Below are positions 14,702 through 23,651 of a stretch of 36,316 bases of DNA, one piece after another (position 1 is the first letter of the stretch; every line of letters begins with the position of its first letter). Made by a program: the position numbers and the translations under genes. Location of the stretch: positions 1 through 36,316 of the forward strand of contig JAEUQR010000108.1 of assembly GCA_016789705.1 (NCBI GenBank). Reading direction: 5' to 3'. The stretch is from Acidobacteriota bacterium (GTDB lineage Bacteria > Acidobacteriota > Vicinamibacteria > Vicinamibacterales > UBA2999). The notes under the pieces are model-generated. The model was not told the DNA's origin. It ran no database searches and was given only the letters and a program-made list of their open reading frames with translations.

Positions 14702-15789
14702 ATGACGCACGAGCAGCACATGGCGCAGATGAAGAAGGACGCGGAGATGAAGGACCACGGCAACGCCGCCATGGGCTTCGACCAGGACAAGACGACTCAC
14801 CACTTGACGATGAACGCCGATGGCGGCGCCATCGACGTCGCTGCCAACGATGCCGCCGACCAGGCGAGCATCGGACAGGTGCGCCAGCATCTGCAGGCGA
14901 TCGCCGTCGCCTTCAAGCAGGGCGACTTCGGCGAGCCGCAGGCCACGCATAGCGAATTGCCGCCTGGGGTGCCGGTGATGCAGCGCCTGAAGGACGCGAT
15001 CACCTACACCTACTACCAGACGGCCGGCGGTGGCATCGTCCGCATCTACACGACCAACCCCGAAGCGCGTGCGGCGGTCCACGAGTTCCTGATGTACCAG
15101 GTGCGGGAACACAAGACCGGCGACCCGCTGACGCCGCCAGGCTCGTCGGCGGCGATGTCGCAGCAGGGGCACCAACAGGCAGGCACGCACAATCCGGCGG
15201 GTGCACAGGCCGACCACTTCGGCCGGCACTTCGAGAACGCGGCCGACTGGGTCAAGACGTTCGATGATCCGGCGCGTGACACCTGGCAGATGCCGTCCCG
15301 CGTGATCGAGGCCTGCAGTTGAAGACGGGCCAGAGTGTGGCCGACGTCGGCGCGGGCACCGGCTACTTCTCGACGCGGCTCGCGAAGTCCGCCGCCAGGC
15401 CGAGGGTCTATGCGGTGGATATCGAGCCGTCGATGGTGGCGCACCTCACGGAGCGCGCCAAGGGGGAGGGCCTCGCCGACATGACGGCCGTGCTGGCCGG
15501 TGATGGCACCACGAATCTCCCAGAGCCGGTCGACGTGGTGCTCATCGTGGACACGTTCCACCACATCCCGAACCGCGTGGCCTACTTCACGGCGCTCAAG
15601 GCGAAGCTGAAGCCCGGTGGACGCGTGGCGATCGTCGACTTCCTGAAGGACGCGCCGCAGGCACCGCCCGTGGAGTTCCGCTTCACTCCCGATCAGGTGT
15701 CGGCGGAATTGGCGCAGGCGGGATTTCAGTTGCAGGCCAGCCACGACTTTCTGCCGCAGCAGCTGTTCCTCATCTATCGCGTGAAGTAG
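14702..15789 (+). pseudogene. SAM-dependent methyltransferase with extra N-terminal domain, frameshifted
   Basis: From ATG 14702 the frame encodes about 150 residues of an unassigned domain (ITYTYYQTAGGGIVRIYTTN, HEFLMYQVREHKTGDP), a His/Gln linker and the lead HFENAADWVKTFDDPARDTW-type segment of class I methyltransferases, then stops at 15320-15322. The rest is in another frame: LKTGQSVADVGAGTGYFSTR (SAM motif I), VYAVDIEPSM (motif II acidic), VDVVLIVDTFHHI and KLKPGGRVAIVDF. One added C in the CC at 15312-15313 joins them as VIEA-LQ-LKTGQ, so a single base is missing. The methyl acceptor is unknown; it lacks the Cys set of ArsM. Error and real mutation cannot be separated here. Confidence 0.82.
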
Positions 15790-15824
15790 CCGGATGGTTG
15801 CTGCCGCGCGACGCGAACGGGCGG

Positions 15825-16835
15825 TCATCGTGTGAGGGCGCGGCGAAGAAAGGTCAATGCGGGTTCCACGGCGGCGCGGTAACGGGCGTGGAAGCGCTCG
15901 CGGCTGTCCCGGCCCTCGGCGTGTGCGGCCCAGGCACCGTAGTGATCGCAGAAGTCGGCATGGTTGAGCGCGTCGCCGATGGTCCGCGCGTCAACGCCCG
16001 GCAGCGCGCCGATCAGGCGTTCGTCCTTGGCGACGGAGTTCTCGGTCCCGGCCGTCACTGAGTACACACGTGCGCGCACACGCTCAGGCGCCACGTTGGC
16101 CGCGGCGAGGAGTTCAGTGCCGTACGTGTAGCGCACCGCCGAGTCGAAGCTCACGAGGGCCACGACGCGGCCGTCACGCGCTGCACTCATGAGCGCCGGC
16201 ACGCCGCCGAAGCTCCAGGCCACGATGCCGACGCGCGTCGTGTCGACGCCGCCGGCGGCCTCCAGGCGCGCCAGCGCCAGCGCGGCGCGGTCGGCGGCGT
16301 GTTCGGCCGTACGCAGGTCGAAGGCCCGCCTGGCCGTCTGTGGTGGAGGAAGGACCTCGGCAACCACCAGGCCGTGGCTCGCGAGGGTCTCGGCGACACC
16401 GAGCAGTTCGCCTCCACGACTGTCGATCGAGCCCATCAGAAGCACGGCGTGATGTCGTCCCTGCTGTGCACCGCCAAGGCTCGCGCGCAGGCCCATGCGC
16501 CGGAGCGTGGAGGAGCGGCCGGTCGCTCCCGTGCTGCCGGCGACGTTCGGGAAACACGCCGCCAGATCATCTGCGTGCCCCGGACAAACGGCGTCAGCAA
16601 ACGCCCCGAGCGTCAGCGGCGCGCCAGCGCGCGTGATCGGACGCCAGACGAACAGGCGTCCTGCCTCACCCGGCAGCGCGAGCACACTGAACCCGACTGT
16701 GTATGGGCCCATCGCGAGGCCGGACGACGCGGTGCGAACCGACGCGGCCGGCTGCGACGTGACGCTGACTGGCGCAGATGGAGCGCCTGCAGTGGCGCCG
16801 GCCCATAGCGACATCACCACGAGTGCGTGACACAT
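15825..16835 (-). CDS. secreted alpha/beta hydrolase, dienelactone-hydrolase-like
   Basis: This 336-aa protein starts at ATG 16835 (AGGAG seven bases upstream) with a signal peptide (CHALVVMSLWAGATAGAPS). The hydrolase core has HHAVLLMGSIDSRGGELLGVAETLASHGLVV-type strands and helices, the nucleophile elbow Ala-Trp-Ser-Phe-Gly-Gly (GIVAWSFGG) and a late HADFCDHYGAW segment with a candidate catalytic His; the acidic residue is probably in the VTAGTENSV region. Such enzymes cleave esters or lactones in the periplasm; the substrate cannot be set. It faces the methyltransferase tail-to-tail, with a 35-nt gap. Confidence 0.8.
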   Translation of the reverse strand: MCHALVVMSLWAGATAGAPSAPVSVTSQPAASVRTASSGLAMGPYTVGFSVLALPGEAGRLFVWRPITRAGAPLTLGAFADAVCPGHADDLAACFPNVAGSTGATGRSSTLRRMGLRASLGGAQQGRHHAVLLMGSIDSRGGELLGVAETLASHGLVVAEVLPPPQTARRAFDLRTAEHAADRAALALARLEAAGGVDTTRVGIVAWSFGGVPALMSAARDGRVVALVSFDSAVRYTYGTELLAAANVAPERVRARVYSVTAGTENSVAKDERLIGALPGVDARTIGDALNHADFCDHYGAWAAHAEGRDSRERFHARYRAAVEPALTFLRRALTR

Positions 16836-17049
16836 GCATCCGCTCCTTCGCCACGGTCGCGTGACCTCACCGAGCAGCCTCAGCCGGCGGGTCAGCCACG
16901 GCATCAGCTCAGTCTATCGCTGCTGGCAACGCTGCCCGGCAGGCGTTAGCATCGAGGCCGATGATTCGGGCTTCGATGGGGCGAGCCGAAGCGAGGCGGT
17001 CGGTGCCGGTCCGTCGTGGCGCACGGGCGCCTCGCCCGAGGACGCGGTC

Positions 17050-17985
17050 GTGAGCGCACGACGCTTCGATGCGAAGTTCGGGGCGACGCGGATCGACGAA
17101 CTGCCCCCGGCGCCCGGCGTCTACGAGTGGCTGGGGACGGACGACCAGACGCTGTACGTCGGCAAGGCGGCGAACCTGCGCAACCGCCTCCGGCAGTACC
17201 GCAACGCGGGCCGCAGGAAAGCCCACCGCAAGATGCGGGCGCTGGTCGCGGCCGCAAGCGGGTTGCGCGTGCGGACGTGCGACAGCGAACTGGCCGCGCT
17301 CCTGCTCGAGAACCAGTTGATTCAGCAGCTCCGGCCGCCGTTCAACGTGTCGGGCGCGTTCGTGATGCTCTACCCCTGCATCGGGTTGCGGGCGCACGAG
17401 CGGATTCTCGACCTGTGCTGCACCACCTCGCCGCACCTGCTGGGGGACTTCGCCTGCTTTGGCGCCTACCGCTCTGCCCGGGTGACGCGCGCGGCGTTCG
17501 GCGCGCTCGTCGAGTTGCTCGCGCACGTTGGTCACGTCGAGCCGACCCGGCGTTTCACCGATGTCCCGCGGATCCCGTACACCCGCATGGTGCGCCTGCG
17601 TCAGCTCGATCCGGGGTGGCGCACGGCGCTCGAGCCGTTCCTGCTGGGCACGTCGCCTGAGCTGCTCACCCAGCTCGTGCTGGCGCTCGTCGAGAAACCG
17701 GCCGCCCGCCGGCAGGCGGAGCCCACTCAGGCCGCGTTGCAGCTGCTCAAGCGCTTCTGGGACGAAGAAAGCGCGCCGCTTCGCCAGGCCATGATCGCCG
17801 CGGGGCGCGGCGACGACCGGTTCCTGCCGCAGGCCGAGCGCGATCCCGTGTTCCTCGCAGTGCGCGCGCAGCGGGATCGCGATGATCGCGACACTACGTC
17901 GCGGCCAGCAGGCGCTCGAGGCCGTCGAGCATCAGCTCGAGGCCGAACTCGACCGGCACCACGCCGTCGTGGCGCCCGGCAATGA
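17050..17985 (+). CDS. GIY-YIG nuclease (UvrC N-terminal/Cho-like)
   Basis: This 311-aa protein has the GIY-YIG fold of UvrC and Cho: PPAPGVYEWLGTDDQTLYVGK (GVY...YVG), NLRNRLRQYR with the catalytic Arg, and a helix with Glu in SELAALLLENQLIQQLRPPFN. These enzymes make the 3' incision in nucleotide excision repair. The middle (CIGLRAHERILDLCC) may hold zinc-binding Cys. There is no UvrB-binding or C-terminal UvrC half, so it is Cho-like by length (about 295 aa) and probably works on UvrAB-marked lesions. GTG 17050 is the chosen start without a strong ribosome-binding site. The last 92 bp overlap the convergent TetR gene, so the true end may be earlier. Confidence 0.82.
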   Translation: MSARRFDAKFGATRIDELPPAPGVYEWLGTDDQTLYVGKAANLRNRLRQYRNAGRRKAHRKMRALVAAASGLRVRTCDSELAALLLENQLIQQLRPPFNVSGAFVMLYPCIGLRAHERILDLCCTTSPHLLGDFACFGAYRSARVTRAAFGALVELLAHVGHVEPTRRFTDVPRIPYTRMVRLRQLDPGWRTALEPFLLGTSPELLTQLVLALVEKPAARRQAEPTQAALQLLKRFWDEESAPLRQAMIAAGRGDDRFLPQAERDPVFLAVRAQRDRDDRDTTSRPAGARGRRASARGRTRPAPRRRGARQ

Positions 17986-18598
17986 GCTCCTCCGTCATCG
18001 CCCGCATGTGGGGATAGCGGTCGGCCGGCAGCATCGGCAGGAACGACTCGGCGGCACTGGCGTAAGCCGACGGCTCCACCGGGAAGTTCTGCTCGTGCAG
18101 CGTGAAACCGTACACGTAACTGTCGAGCGCATTCCACGCGTAGTCGGTCTGCGCGATGGTGAAGCCGGCGCCGCGCAGGCAGCCGAGCGTGGCGTCGATG
18201 TAGCGCAGCATGTGCGGGCCGACGTTGATGCGCGACATCAGAAGCGCCGGCGCCCAGGGGTGCCGGCGCAGCATGTCGCGCGCGGAGAGCGCCCGCCGCC
18301 GCATCTCTCCCTTCCACGGCGCGTCCACCTGTGGCAGGTCGATCTCGGCCACCACCAGATCGACCATGCCGTCGAGCAGGTCGTCGCGGCTGGTCACGTG
18401 GTTGTAGAGCGACATCGCCTCGACGCGCAGCGCCTGGGCCAGCTTCCGCATCGAGAGCGACTCGAGACCACCCTTGTCGGCCAGGCGCACCCCGGCCGCC
18501 AGCACGCGCTCGCGGGTCAGGGGCGCCCGCGGCTTCGGCGTCCGACCCGTCCCACGGCTCGTCCCACGTTGTGCTGCCCGCACGGAACTTCTTGACAT
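17894..18598 (-). CDS. TetR/AcrR-family repressor
   Basis: This 234-aa regulator has a basic N-terminus and an HTH (LTRERVLAAGVRLADKGGLE, LSMRKLAQALRVEAMSLYNHV) at about residues 28-75, then a TetR_C-type ligand domain (LLMSRINVGPHMLRYIDATL, YVYGFTLHEQNFPV). Its ATG at 18598 abuts one operator palindrome at 18600-18612, and a second lies at 18633-18647, between it and the TonB receptor. It therefore probably represses both itself and the receptor until a ligand binds. The C-terminal domain resembles tetracycline-type repressors by length, but the ligand is unknown. Confidence 0.92.
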   Translation of the reverse strand: MSRSSVRAAQRGTSRGTGRTPKPRAPLTRERVLAAGVRLADKGGLESLSMRKLAQALRVEAMSLYNHVTSRDDLLDGMVDLVVAEIDLPQVDAPWKGEMRRRALSARDMLRRHPWAPALLMSRINVGPHMLRYIDATLGCLRGAGFTIAQTDYAWNALDSYVYGFTLHEQNFPVEPSAYASAAESFLPMLPADRYPHMRAMTEELIAGRHDGVVPVEFGLELMLDGLERLLAAT

Positions 18599-18647
18599 GC
18601 TTACACCGTAAGTCTTAGAACAGGCGTTATTGACTTACACCGTAAGT
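18593..18647. promoter_or_regulatory. divergent promoter with two TetR operators
   Basis: CTTAC-ACC-GTAAG (18600-18612) and ACTTAC-ACC-GTAAGT (18633-18647) are copies of one palindrome with identical centres. A receptor-facing promoter is TTGACA (18593-18598), a 17-nt spacer containing the first copy, and TAGAAC (18616-18621). The second copy lies just downstream of the start region. Binding would shut off the receptor and cover the tetR start. Confidence 0.75.
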
Positions 18648-18682
18648 GTGCAAAGCCGCGCCCCAGAAGGAGTCCGTGTCCG

Positions 18683-21199
18683 ATGTCGCCCACCCTGTTC
18701 CTGGCGTTCTGTTGTCTCATGGCCTGCAGCGCTCCGGCCTCGGCCCTCGCCGGCCCTGGTCCCGGCGGCCAGGCGGCCGCTGCGTCTCAGACGCCGTCGC
18801 CTCGCGTTCGGCTGGCCGGCGTCGTGGTCGACGTGTCCACCGGACTGCCGGTTGCCGGCGCACATCTTACCGCCGGCAGCGAGACCGCCACGACCACGGC
18901 CGACGGACGTTTTGCCATTGACCCGCTGGCTGGAACCGTCACCCTGGTCGTCTCGGCCACCGGCTACCACCCCGCCAGCACCGTCGTGGACGCAAGCCAG
19001 CGGCGCACCGTGGACGTGGAGGTCACTCTCGCCGCTGACACCGGCTACGCCGAGCGCCTCGACATCGTGGCTGTGGCTCCCACGAGCTCACCCACGGCCG
19101 AGGCCGTGCGGCCCATCGACGTGCTGCGGACGCCGGGCGCGCTCGACAACGTGTTCCGCACGCTCCAGACCCTCCCCGGTGTCATGGCGGCCGACGAACT
19201 CGGCAGCCGCCTCGCGGTCCGGGGCGGTACTCCCGACCAGAACCTGACGATGATGGACGGCGTGGAAGTCCACGATCCGTTTCGGCTCTTCGGGCTGGCG
19301 AGCGCGTTCAACCCGGAGACGATCCACAAGTTCGAGCTGGCCACCGGCGGCTTCAGCGTGAAGTACGGCGACAGGCTCGCCAGCCTCCTCCTCGTCGAGA
19401 ACCGCGACGGGCGCTCCGGGCGCGTGGGCGGCACGGCCGCGCTCAGCGCGACCGACGGCAACGTCGTGCTGGAGGGCGGATTGCCTGGCGGTGCCCGCGG
19501 CTCGTGGCTCGCGACGGCGCGCCGGACGTACTACGACCTCGTCGCCGAGCGCTTCATCGACCAGGGGCTGCCGGGTTTCCAGGACCTGCAGACGCGCGGA
19601 CAGTGGTTGCCGACCGACCGCTCACGCGTCACGCTCTTCGGACTGCGGAGTCGTCAGGCTGCAAGCGTGACGCTGGACGAGGAGAAGGTCACGGGCAGCT
19701 TCCGCGACGACACCGCCAACGATCTCGGGTGGACGCGCCTGGAACTGCCACTGGGCCGCGCCGGCACCTCGCAGAGCACGGCCGGGTGGTCGAGGACACA
19801 TGCGCGGTTCGGTTTTGGCCTCGCCATCGACAGCGGCAACCTGCGGTCGAACAGCCAGAGCGACGACGATCCCCCCCTGCTCAACAGCGGGTTCGACTAC
19901 GGGCTTCGCATCGACGACCGGTCGTTTCGCCAGGACGTCGGCTGGGTCGCAGGCGACCACGCGATCGATGTCGGCTTCGACGCCCATGCACTGACCACAC
20001 GGTTGCGGTTCGCATTTACCGGCGACCGCAACCCCATCGCGGCCAACGGCTCGAGCGTGCAAGGCGGGTCTGGCCTGCCTGACCTTCTGCTGTCGACGCC
20101 GACGTCCTCACGCGGCAGCGCGTGGCTCCAGGACACCTGGCACGCGCATCCGAACGTCACACTCCAGGCCGGCGTGCGCCTGGACCGATCGTCCATCACG
20201 CGACGCACGACGGTCTCGCCTCGGGCGACCGCATCGTGGGTCGGTGGGTCCGGTACAACGGTCACGGCCGCGACGGGCCTGTACACGCAGAGCCCCGGCT
20301 ACGAGAAGCTGTCGAACAGCGACTACATGCTGGATCTGACGCATCCGGAGGCTGAACGTCTGTCGAGCGAACGCGCCTGGCTGACATCGGTGGCCGTCGA
20401 ACAGCGACTGCCGCGCGGCTTCACTCTCAAGGCCGAAGGGTACATGCGGCGGCTCGACGACCTGCTCATCGGACGGCTCGAACCGGAGCACGAGCGCCGC
20501 GCCAGGGTGTCGCTGTACGACTTCCCGGTCGAGCTCGTTCACGACATTCCATCAGCACCGTCCATCACCGTGGTGCCAACGAACGGCAGTGCCGGTCGCG
20601 CATACGGATTCGACGTGATGGTCTCGCGTACGTCGGGTGCGCGTGTCAGCGGCTGGGCCAGCTACACATGGGGACGGGCCATCCGCGAGGCCTACGGACG
20701 TGAGTATCCGTTCGACTACGACCGCCGTCATGCCTTCACCGCCGTGGGCGCGCTCCAGCTCACGCCGCGCTGGTCGATCGGCACGACGGCGCGACTGGCG
20801 TCCGGGTTCCCCTACACGATGCCCCGCGGCGTCCGGGTGGTGGGCGTTGAAGACATCCACGACGTCGATCTCGATGGCAACACCGATGAACTGGTGCCGC
20901 GACGGGACGCGGCCGGCCTGCTCGTCTATGCGCCGGACCTGGGCACGGTGGCGGACCTTCGCAATGCGCGTCTCCCGGTGTTCGCCCGCGTGGACCTCCG
21001 CGTGACCTGGCGCCCTCGCGGCGCGGCCGGACGGTGGGAGGTGTACGCCGAAGCCCTGAACGTGCTGAATCGCAGGAACGCGTCCGGGCTGGACCCGCGG
21101 CTCGAGCACGACCCGTCGTCCGATCGCCCCCGGGTGGTCGAGAAGCCGATCGGATCCATTCCGCTCCTGCCGACGGTCGGCGTACGCTTCAGGTTCTGA
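18683..21199 (+). CDS. TonB-dependent receptor with carboxypeptidase-like N-terminal domain
   Basis: This 838-aa outer-membrane receptor has a signal peptide (residues 1-23), a carboxypeptidase-regulatory-like fold at about 43-115 (RLAGVVVDVSTGLPVAGAHL, VTLVVSATGYHP), a plug (LQTLPGVMAADELGSRLAVR, DQNLTMMDGVEVHDPF, KYGDRLASLLLVE) and a long barrel ending Phe-Arg-Phe. This architecture is typical of acidobacterial polymer or oligomer importers rather than siderophore receptors, but the ligand cannot be set. The start ATG 18683 has AGAAGGAGT upstream. It is under the two TetR operators and is followed six bases later by a membrane protein gene. Confidence 0.9.
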   Translation: MSPTLFLAFCCLMACSAPASALAGPGPGGQAAAASQTPSPRVRLAGVVVDVSTGLPVAGAHLTAGSETATTTADGRFAIDPLAGTVTLVVSATGYHPASTVVDASQRRTVDVEVTLAADTGYAERLDIVAVAPTSSPTAEAVRPIDVLRTPGALDNVFRTLQTLPGVMAADELGSRLAVRGGTPDQNLTMMDGVEVHDPFRLFGLASAFNPETIHKFELATGGFSVKYGDRLASLLLVENRDGRSGRVGGTAALSATDGNVVLEGGLPGGARGSWLATARRTYYDLVAERFIDQGLPGFQDLQTRGQWLPTDRSRVTLFGLRSRQAASVTLDEEKVTGSFRDDTANDLGWTRLELPLGRAGTSQSTAGWSRTHARFGFGLAIDSGNLRSNSQSDDDPPLLNSGFDYGLRIDDRSFRQDVGWVAGDHAIDVGFDAHALTTRLRFAFTGDRNPIAANGSSVQGGSGLPDLLLSTPTSSRGSAWLQDTWHAHPNVTLQAGVRLDRSSITRRTTVSPRATASWVGGSGTTVTAATGLYTQSPGYEKLSNSDYMLDLTHPEAERLSSERAWLTSVAVEQRLPRGFTLKAEGYMRRLDDLLIGRLEPEHERRARVSLYDFPVELVHDIPSAPSITVVPTNGSAGRAYGFDVMVSRTSGARVSGWASYTWGRAIREAYGREYPFDYDRRHAFTAVGALQLTPRWSIGTTARLASGFPYTMPRGVRVVGVEDIHDVDLDGNTDELVPRRDAAGLLVYAPDLGTVADLRNARLPVFARVDLRVTWRPRGAAGRWEVYAEALNVLNRRNASGLDPRLEHDPSSDRPRVVEKPIGSIPLLPTVGVRFRF

Positions 21200-21204
21200 T
21201 TCCT

Positions 21205-21672
21205 GTGACACCAGTCCTCATCGAACGCCTCGTGCGCAGCCCACGAACACTGTTTCTGCTGGATGGCGTCGGCGCGCTGGTCACGGCGCTGCTCGTCGGC
21301 GTCGTGCTGCCGAGGCTCGGCGAGCACATCGGCATGCCCCGGCCGGTGCTCCGGGCGCTGGCGCTCACGGCCGCGGCCTTTGCGGCGTACTCGTTGACCT
21401 GCGCCGCGACACAACCGACGCGCTGGCCGGGCTACGTGCGAGGCATCGCCCTGGCGAACTCGGGGTATTGTCTGGTCACGGTCGCCGTCCTCATCCGCTT
21501 CGCTGCGGCACTTCAGGTGCTGGACTGGCTCTACTTCGTCGGTGAGATCGTCGTGGTGTGTGCGCTCGTGACGCTGGAGCTGCGCGTCGCACGCGCGGCC
21601 ACAACCGACGCCCCGACGAGGACCACACGAGCGCCGCTCAGGCGCCGGGACCGCCGAGGCGCGACGTCGTGA
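21205..21672 (+). CDS. four-helix membrane protein, unknown function
   Basis: This 155-aa protein from GTG 21205 has four hydrophobic stretches (about residues 18-36, 50-66, 80-100 and 108-124), with Arg-rich ends (RAPLRRRDRRGATS). No motif was recognised. It starts five bases after the receptor stop in the same direction, so it is probably in the TetR-controlled unit. A coupled partner of the receptor is plausible; nothing more specific can be said. Confidence 0.7.
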   Translation: MTPVLIERLVRSPRTLFLLDGVGALVTALLVGVVLPRLGEHIGMPRPVLRALALTAAAFAAYSLTCAATQPTRWPGYVRGIALANSGYCLVTVAVLIRFAAALQVLDWLYFVGEIVVVCALVTLELRVARAATTDAPTRTTRAPLRRRDRRGATS

Positions 21673-21765
21673 CGATGCGACCCGGGCGTGCCAACGCCGC
21701 GCCAGATGAGGGAGGCCGGTCACGATACGCGACGCCGGTGGGTCGCGTAGCATGCAGAGTCACCG

Positions 21766-22413
21766 ATGGTCGAACCCGCGCAGCTCGCTCGTCTCGTGCC
21801 GTTCTTCGACGTCCTGGCCGCCGGCGTCTTCGCAGTGTCTGGCGCGTTGGTCGCCTCGCGCAAGGGGCTGGACGTGATGGGGGCCATGTGGCTCGCCGTC
21901 ATCACCGGTGTTGGCGGCGGCACGGTCCGCGATCTGATCGTGGACGTGCCCGTGTTCTGGGTGCAGAACCCCGTGCACATCTCGGTCTGCCTGCTGACTG
22001 CGGTCGTGATGCACTTCATCTCGCCGCTCGTCGAGTCGCGCTATCGGACGCTGCTCTGGTTCGACGCCTTCGGACTTGCGCTTGTGACGATCGCGGGCAC
22101 CGTCAAGGGGGTGGACGTGGGCGCCCCCGCTCTCGTGGCGATTGCCATGGGCGCGGTGACCGGGGCGGTCGGCAGCATCATCCGCGACACCCTGGGGCAC
22201 CTGCCGTCCGTGCTTCTCGGGCATGAGATCTACATCACGGCCTCGGTGCTCGGCGCGTGCGCCTACATCGGCCTCGACGGACTCGGCGTCGGCCGCCTCG
22301 CGGCGATGGTCGCCGGTTTCGTCGTCACGTTCGTCGTGCGTGGACTGGCGATCGCGTTCGGCTGGTCGCTGCCGGTCTTCCGGCCATCGGCCAAACGCGA
22401 GCGATGGAGATGA
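21766..22413 (+). CDS. TRIC-type (UPF0126) cation channel
   Basis: This 215-aa protein is two similar three-helix halves plus a seventh helix. It carries the family motifs AVSGALVASRKGLDVMG, VITGVGGGTVRDLI (GGGxxRD) and the second-half AVTGAVGSIIRDTLG (GxxRD). Bacterial TRIC proteins form trimeric potassium-permeable channels. It lies 93 bp after the previous gene and probably has its own promoter. Confidence 0.92.
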   Translation: MVEPAQLARLVPFFDVLAAGVFAVSGALVASRKGLDVMGAMWLAVITGVGGGTVRDLIVDVPVFWVQNPVHISVCLLTAVVMHFISPLVESRYRTLLWFDAFGLALVTIAGTVKGVDVGAPALVAIAMGAVTGAVGSIIRDTLGHLPSVLLGHEIYITASVLGACAYIGLDGLGVGRLAAMVAGFVVTFVVRGLAIAFGWSLPVFRPSAKRERWR

Positions 22414-22542
22414 CGGCGCGACACGCGGCGAGACTCGCGCGAAGTGGGGCCACGGTAAAATTGTCGGGCCTGGCGACCGGCTCCGCGTGGGAAGCACCGG
22501 TCTGACAGGAGACGGCATAGGCAACGACAGGGGAACGCGCAG

Positions 22543-22728
22543 ATGTCAGAGACGAACGCACCGAATCAGAGCCAGATTCTCGCCGCGAAGCGCTGGATGG
22601 ACGACGAGGCCGGCATGGAGCGGGCGAGCCTCTCCCCGGTCGAATACGTCGCCTATCGGATGAAGGTGTCGGAGGCGGAGGCCAGGACGCTCGTGGAGGC
22701 TGTCTACGCGCTGGACGGGGACGAGTAA
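22543..22728 (+). CDS. small hypothetical protein
   Basis: This 61-aa acidic soluble protein has helices AAKRWMDDEAGMERASLS and MKVSEAEARTLVEAVYALD. Codon use matches its neighbours. AGGGGAA lies upstream of ATG 22543 and a TAAAAT-like -10 is near 22456. No family was recognised. It faces the SDR gene tail-to-tail. Confidence 0.55.
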   Translation: MSETNAPNQSQILAAKRWMDDEAGMERASLSPVEYVAYRMKVSEAEARTLVEAVYALDGDE

Positions 22729-22743
22729 ACCGCTGCGGCGTGT

Positions 22744-23631
22744 CTACCGCGCCGACTCCGCGTGCTGCCCGCGAGGCGCGCCGACAACCTCCGCCGCGAG
22801 TCGGGCACGGTAGGCGTTCGCGTACCGCGTCAGGTCCCGGGCGTCGAGTACGCCACCCTCGATAGCGGCTCCGCGGGCGGTCACCTCGAGCATCGCCTCG
22901 CCGATGCGCACGGGCTCGATGGCGCTCGTCAGCGGTTGCAGCAGGCGGATCGGCTGCGTGTACCACCGGGCTCGCGGCCCGGTGCGCACGATGCCGCCCG
23001 GGCGGTAGGCCACAACGCGCAGTCCGGTGCCGGCGGTATATTCGGTCAGCAGCGCCTCGGCTCGGGCTTTCTCGCGCGCCCAATGGAACCAACTGTCGGC
23101 GGCGGCGCCGCTGCCGCTCACGAGATGGAACGAGATCGCGGCGGTCCGTCCACGGGCCGCCAGCCACGACGTGACGAATCGCACCGGGTAGTCCACGTGG
23201 ATCTGCGAGTACTCCTCGTTCGACACGTTGAAGGCGCTCGTGCCGAGCGCCCAGTACACGGCATCGATGTCTGCCAGCAGCGGCCCGAGCGCCGTGTAGT
23301 CGAGGAAGTCGTCGTGCAGGTGGACAACCGCGCGGCCGGTGGCCGCGGCGGCGTCGAGTTCCGGCGTTCGCCGTCGCGTGACGACGTGCACCGTTCGCAC
23401 GTCGGGATCGGCGAGCATCGCGGACAGCACGCCCTCGCCAATCAGTCCGGTGGCCCCGAAGACGGCCACCGTGCCGTGGCGGCTGCGGTCAACGGCCGCC
23501 GGCGCGAGCGGCGGCCTGTCGGTCCGCCCGCACCATCCGGTCACGGCGGTGACGAGCGCGAGGAGTATCAGGGCCGGCAGCACGCGCCGGCGAGGCCATT
23601 GATGCCGAGGCGCTGCTGCAGGGGTGGACAT
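22744..23631 (-). CDS. NAD(P)-binding SDR/atypical epimerase, membrane-anchored
   Basis: This 295-aa protein has an N-terminal hydrophobic segment (VLPALILLALVTAVTGW) followed by a Rossmann domain: GTVAVFGATGLIGEGVLSAML (GxTGxxG), HLHDDFLDYTAL and DAVYWALGTSAFNVS. The classical Tyr-x-x-x-Lys is replaced by SWFHWAREKARAEALL, typical of NmrA-like and atypical SDRs. The anchor is uncommon for SDRs; the start ATG 23631 could be too early, but the next good Met lies inside the fold. It follows the ADOP permease on the same strand (20-nt gap). The substrate is unknown. Confidence 0.82.
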   Translation of the reverse strand: MSTPAAAPRHQWPRRRVLPALILLALVTAVTGWCGRTDRPPLAPAAVDRSRHGTVAVFGATGLIGEGVLSAMLADPDVRTVHVVTRRRTPELDAAAATGRAVVHLHDDFLDYTALGPLLADIDAVYWALGTSAFNVSNEEYSQIHVDYPVRFVTSWLAARGRTAAISFHLVSGSGAAADSWFHWAREKARAEALLTEYTAGTGLRVVAYRPGGIVRTGPRARWYTQPIRLLQPLTSAIEPVRIGEAMLEVTARGAAIEGGVLDARDLTRYANAYRARLAAEVVGAPRGQHAESAR

Positions 23632-23651
23632 GATGATGACAGGGCCGGCGA

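Noticed and set aside
15311..15322. Third TGA recoding site in the methyltransferase (ending Cys-Ser-TGA)
   Set aside because: The downstream half is in a different frame, so this is a frameshift and not stop-codon readthrough.
14702..15789. Calling the methyltransferase ArsM
   Set aside because: The characteristic ArsM cysteines are absent; only the generic SAM fold is seen.
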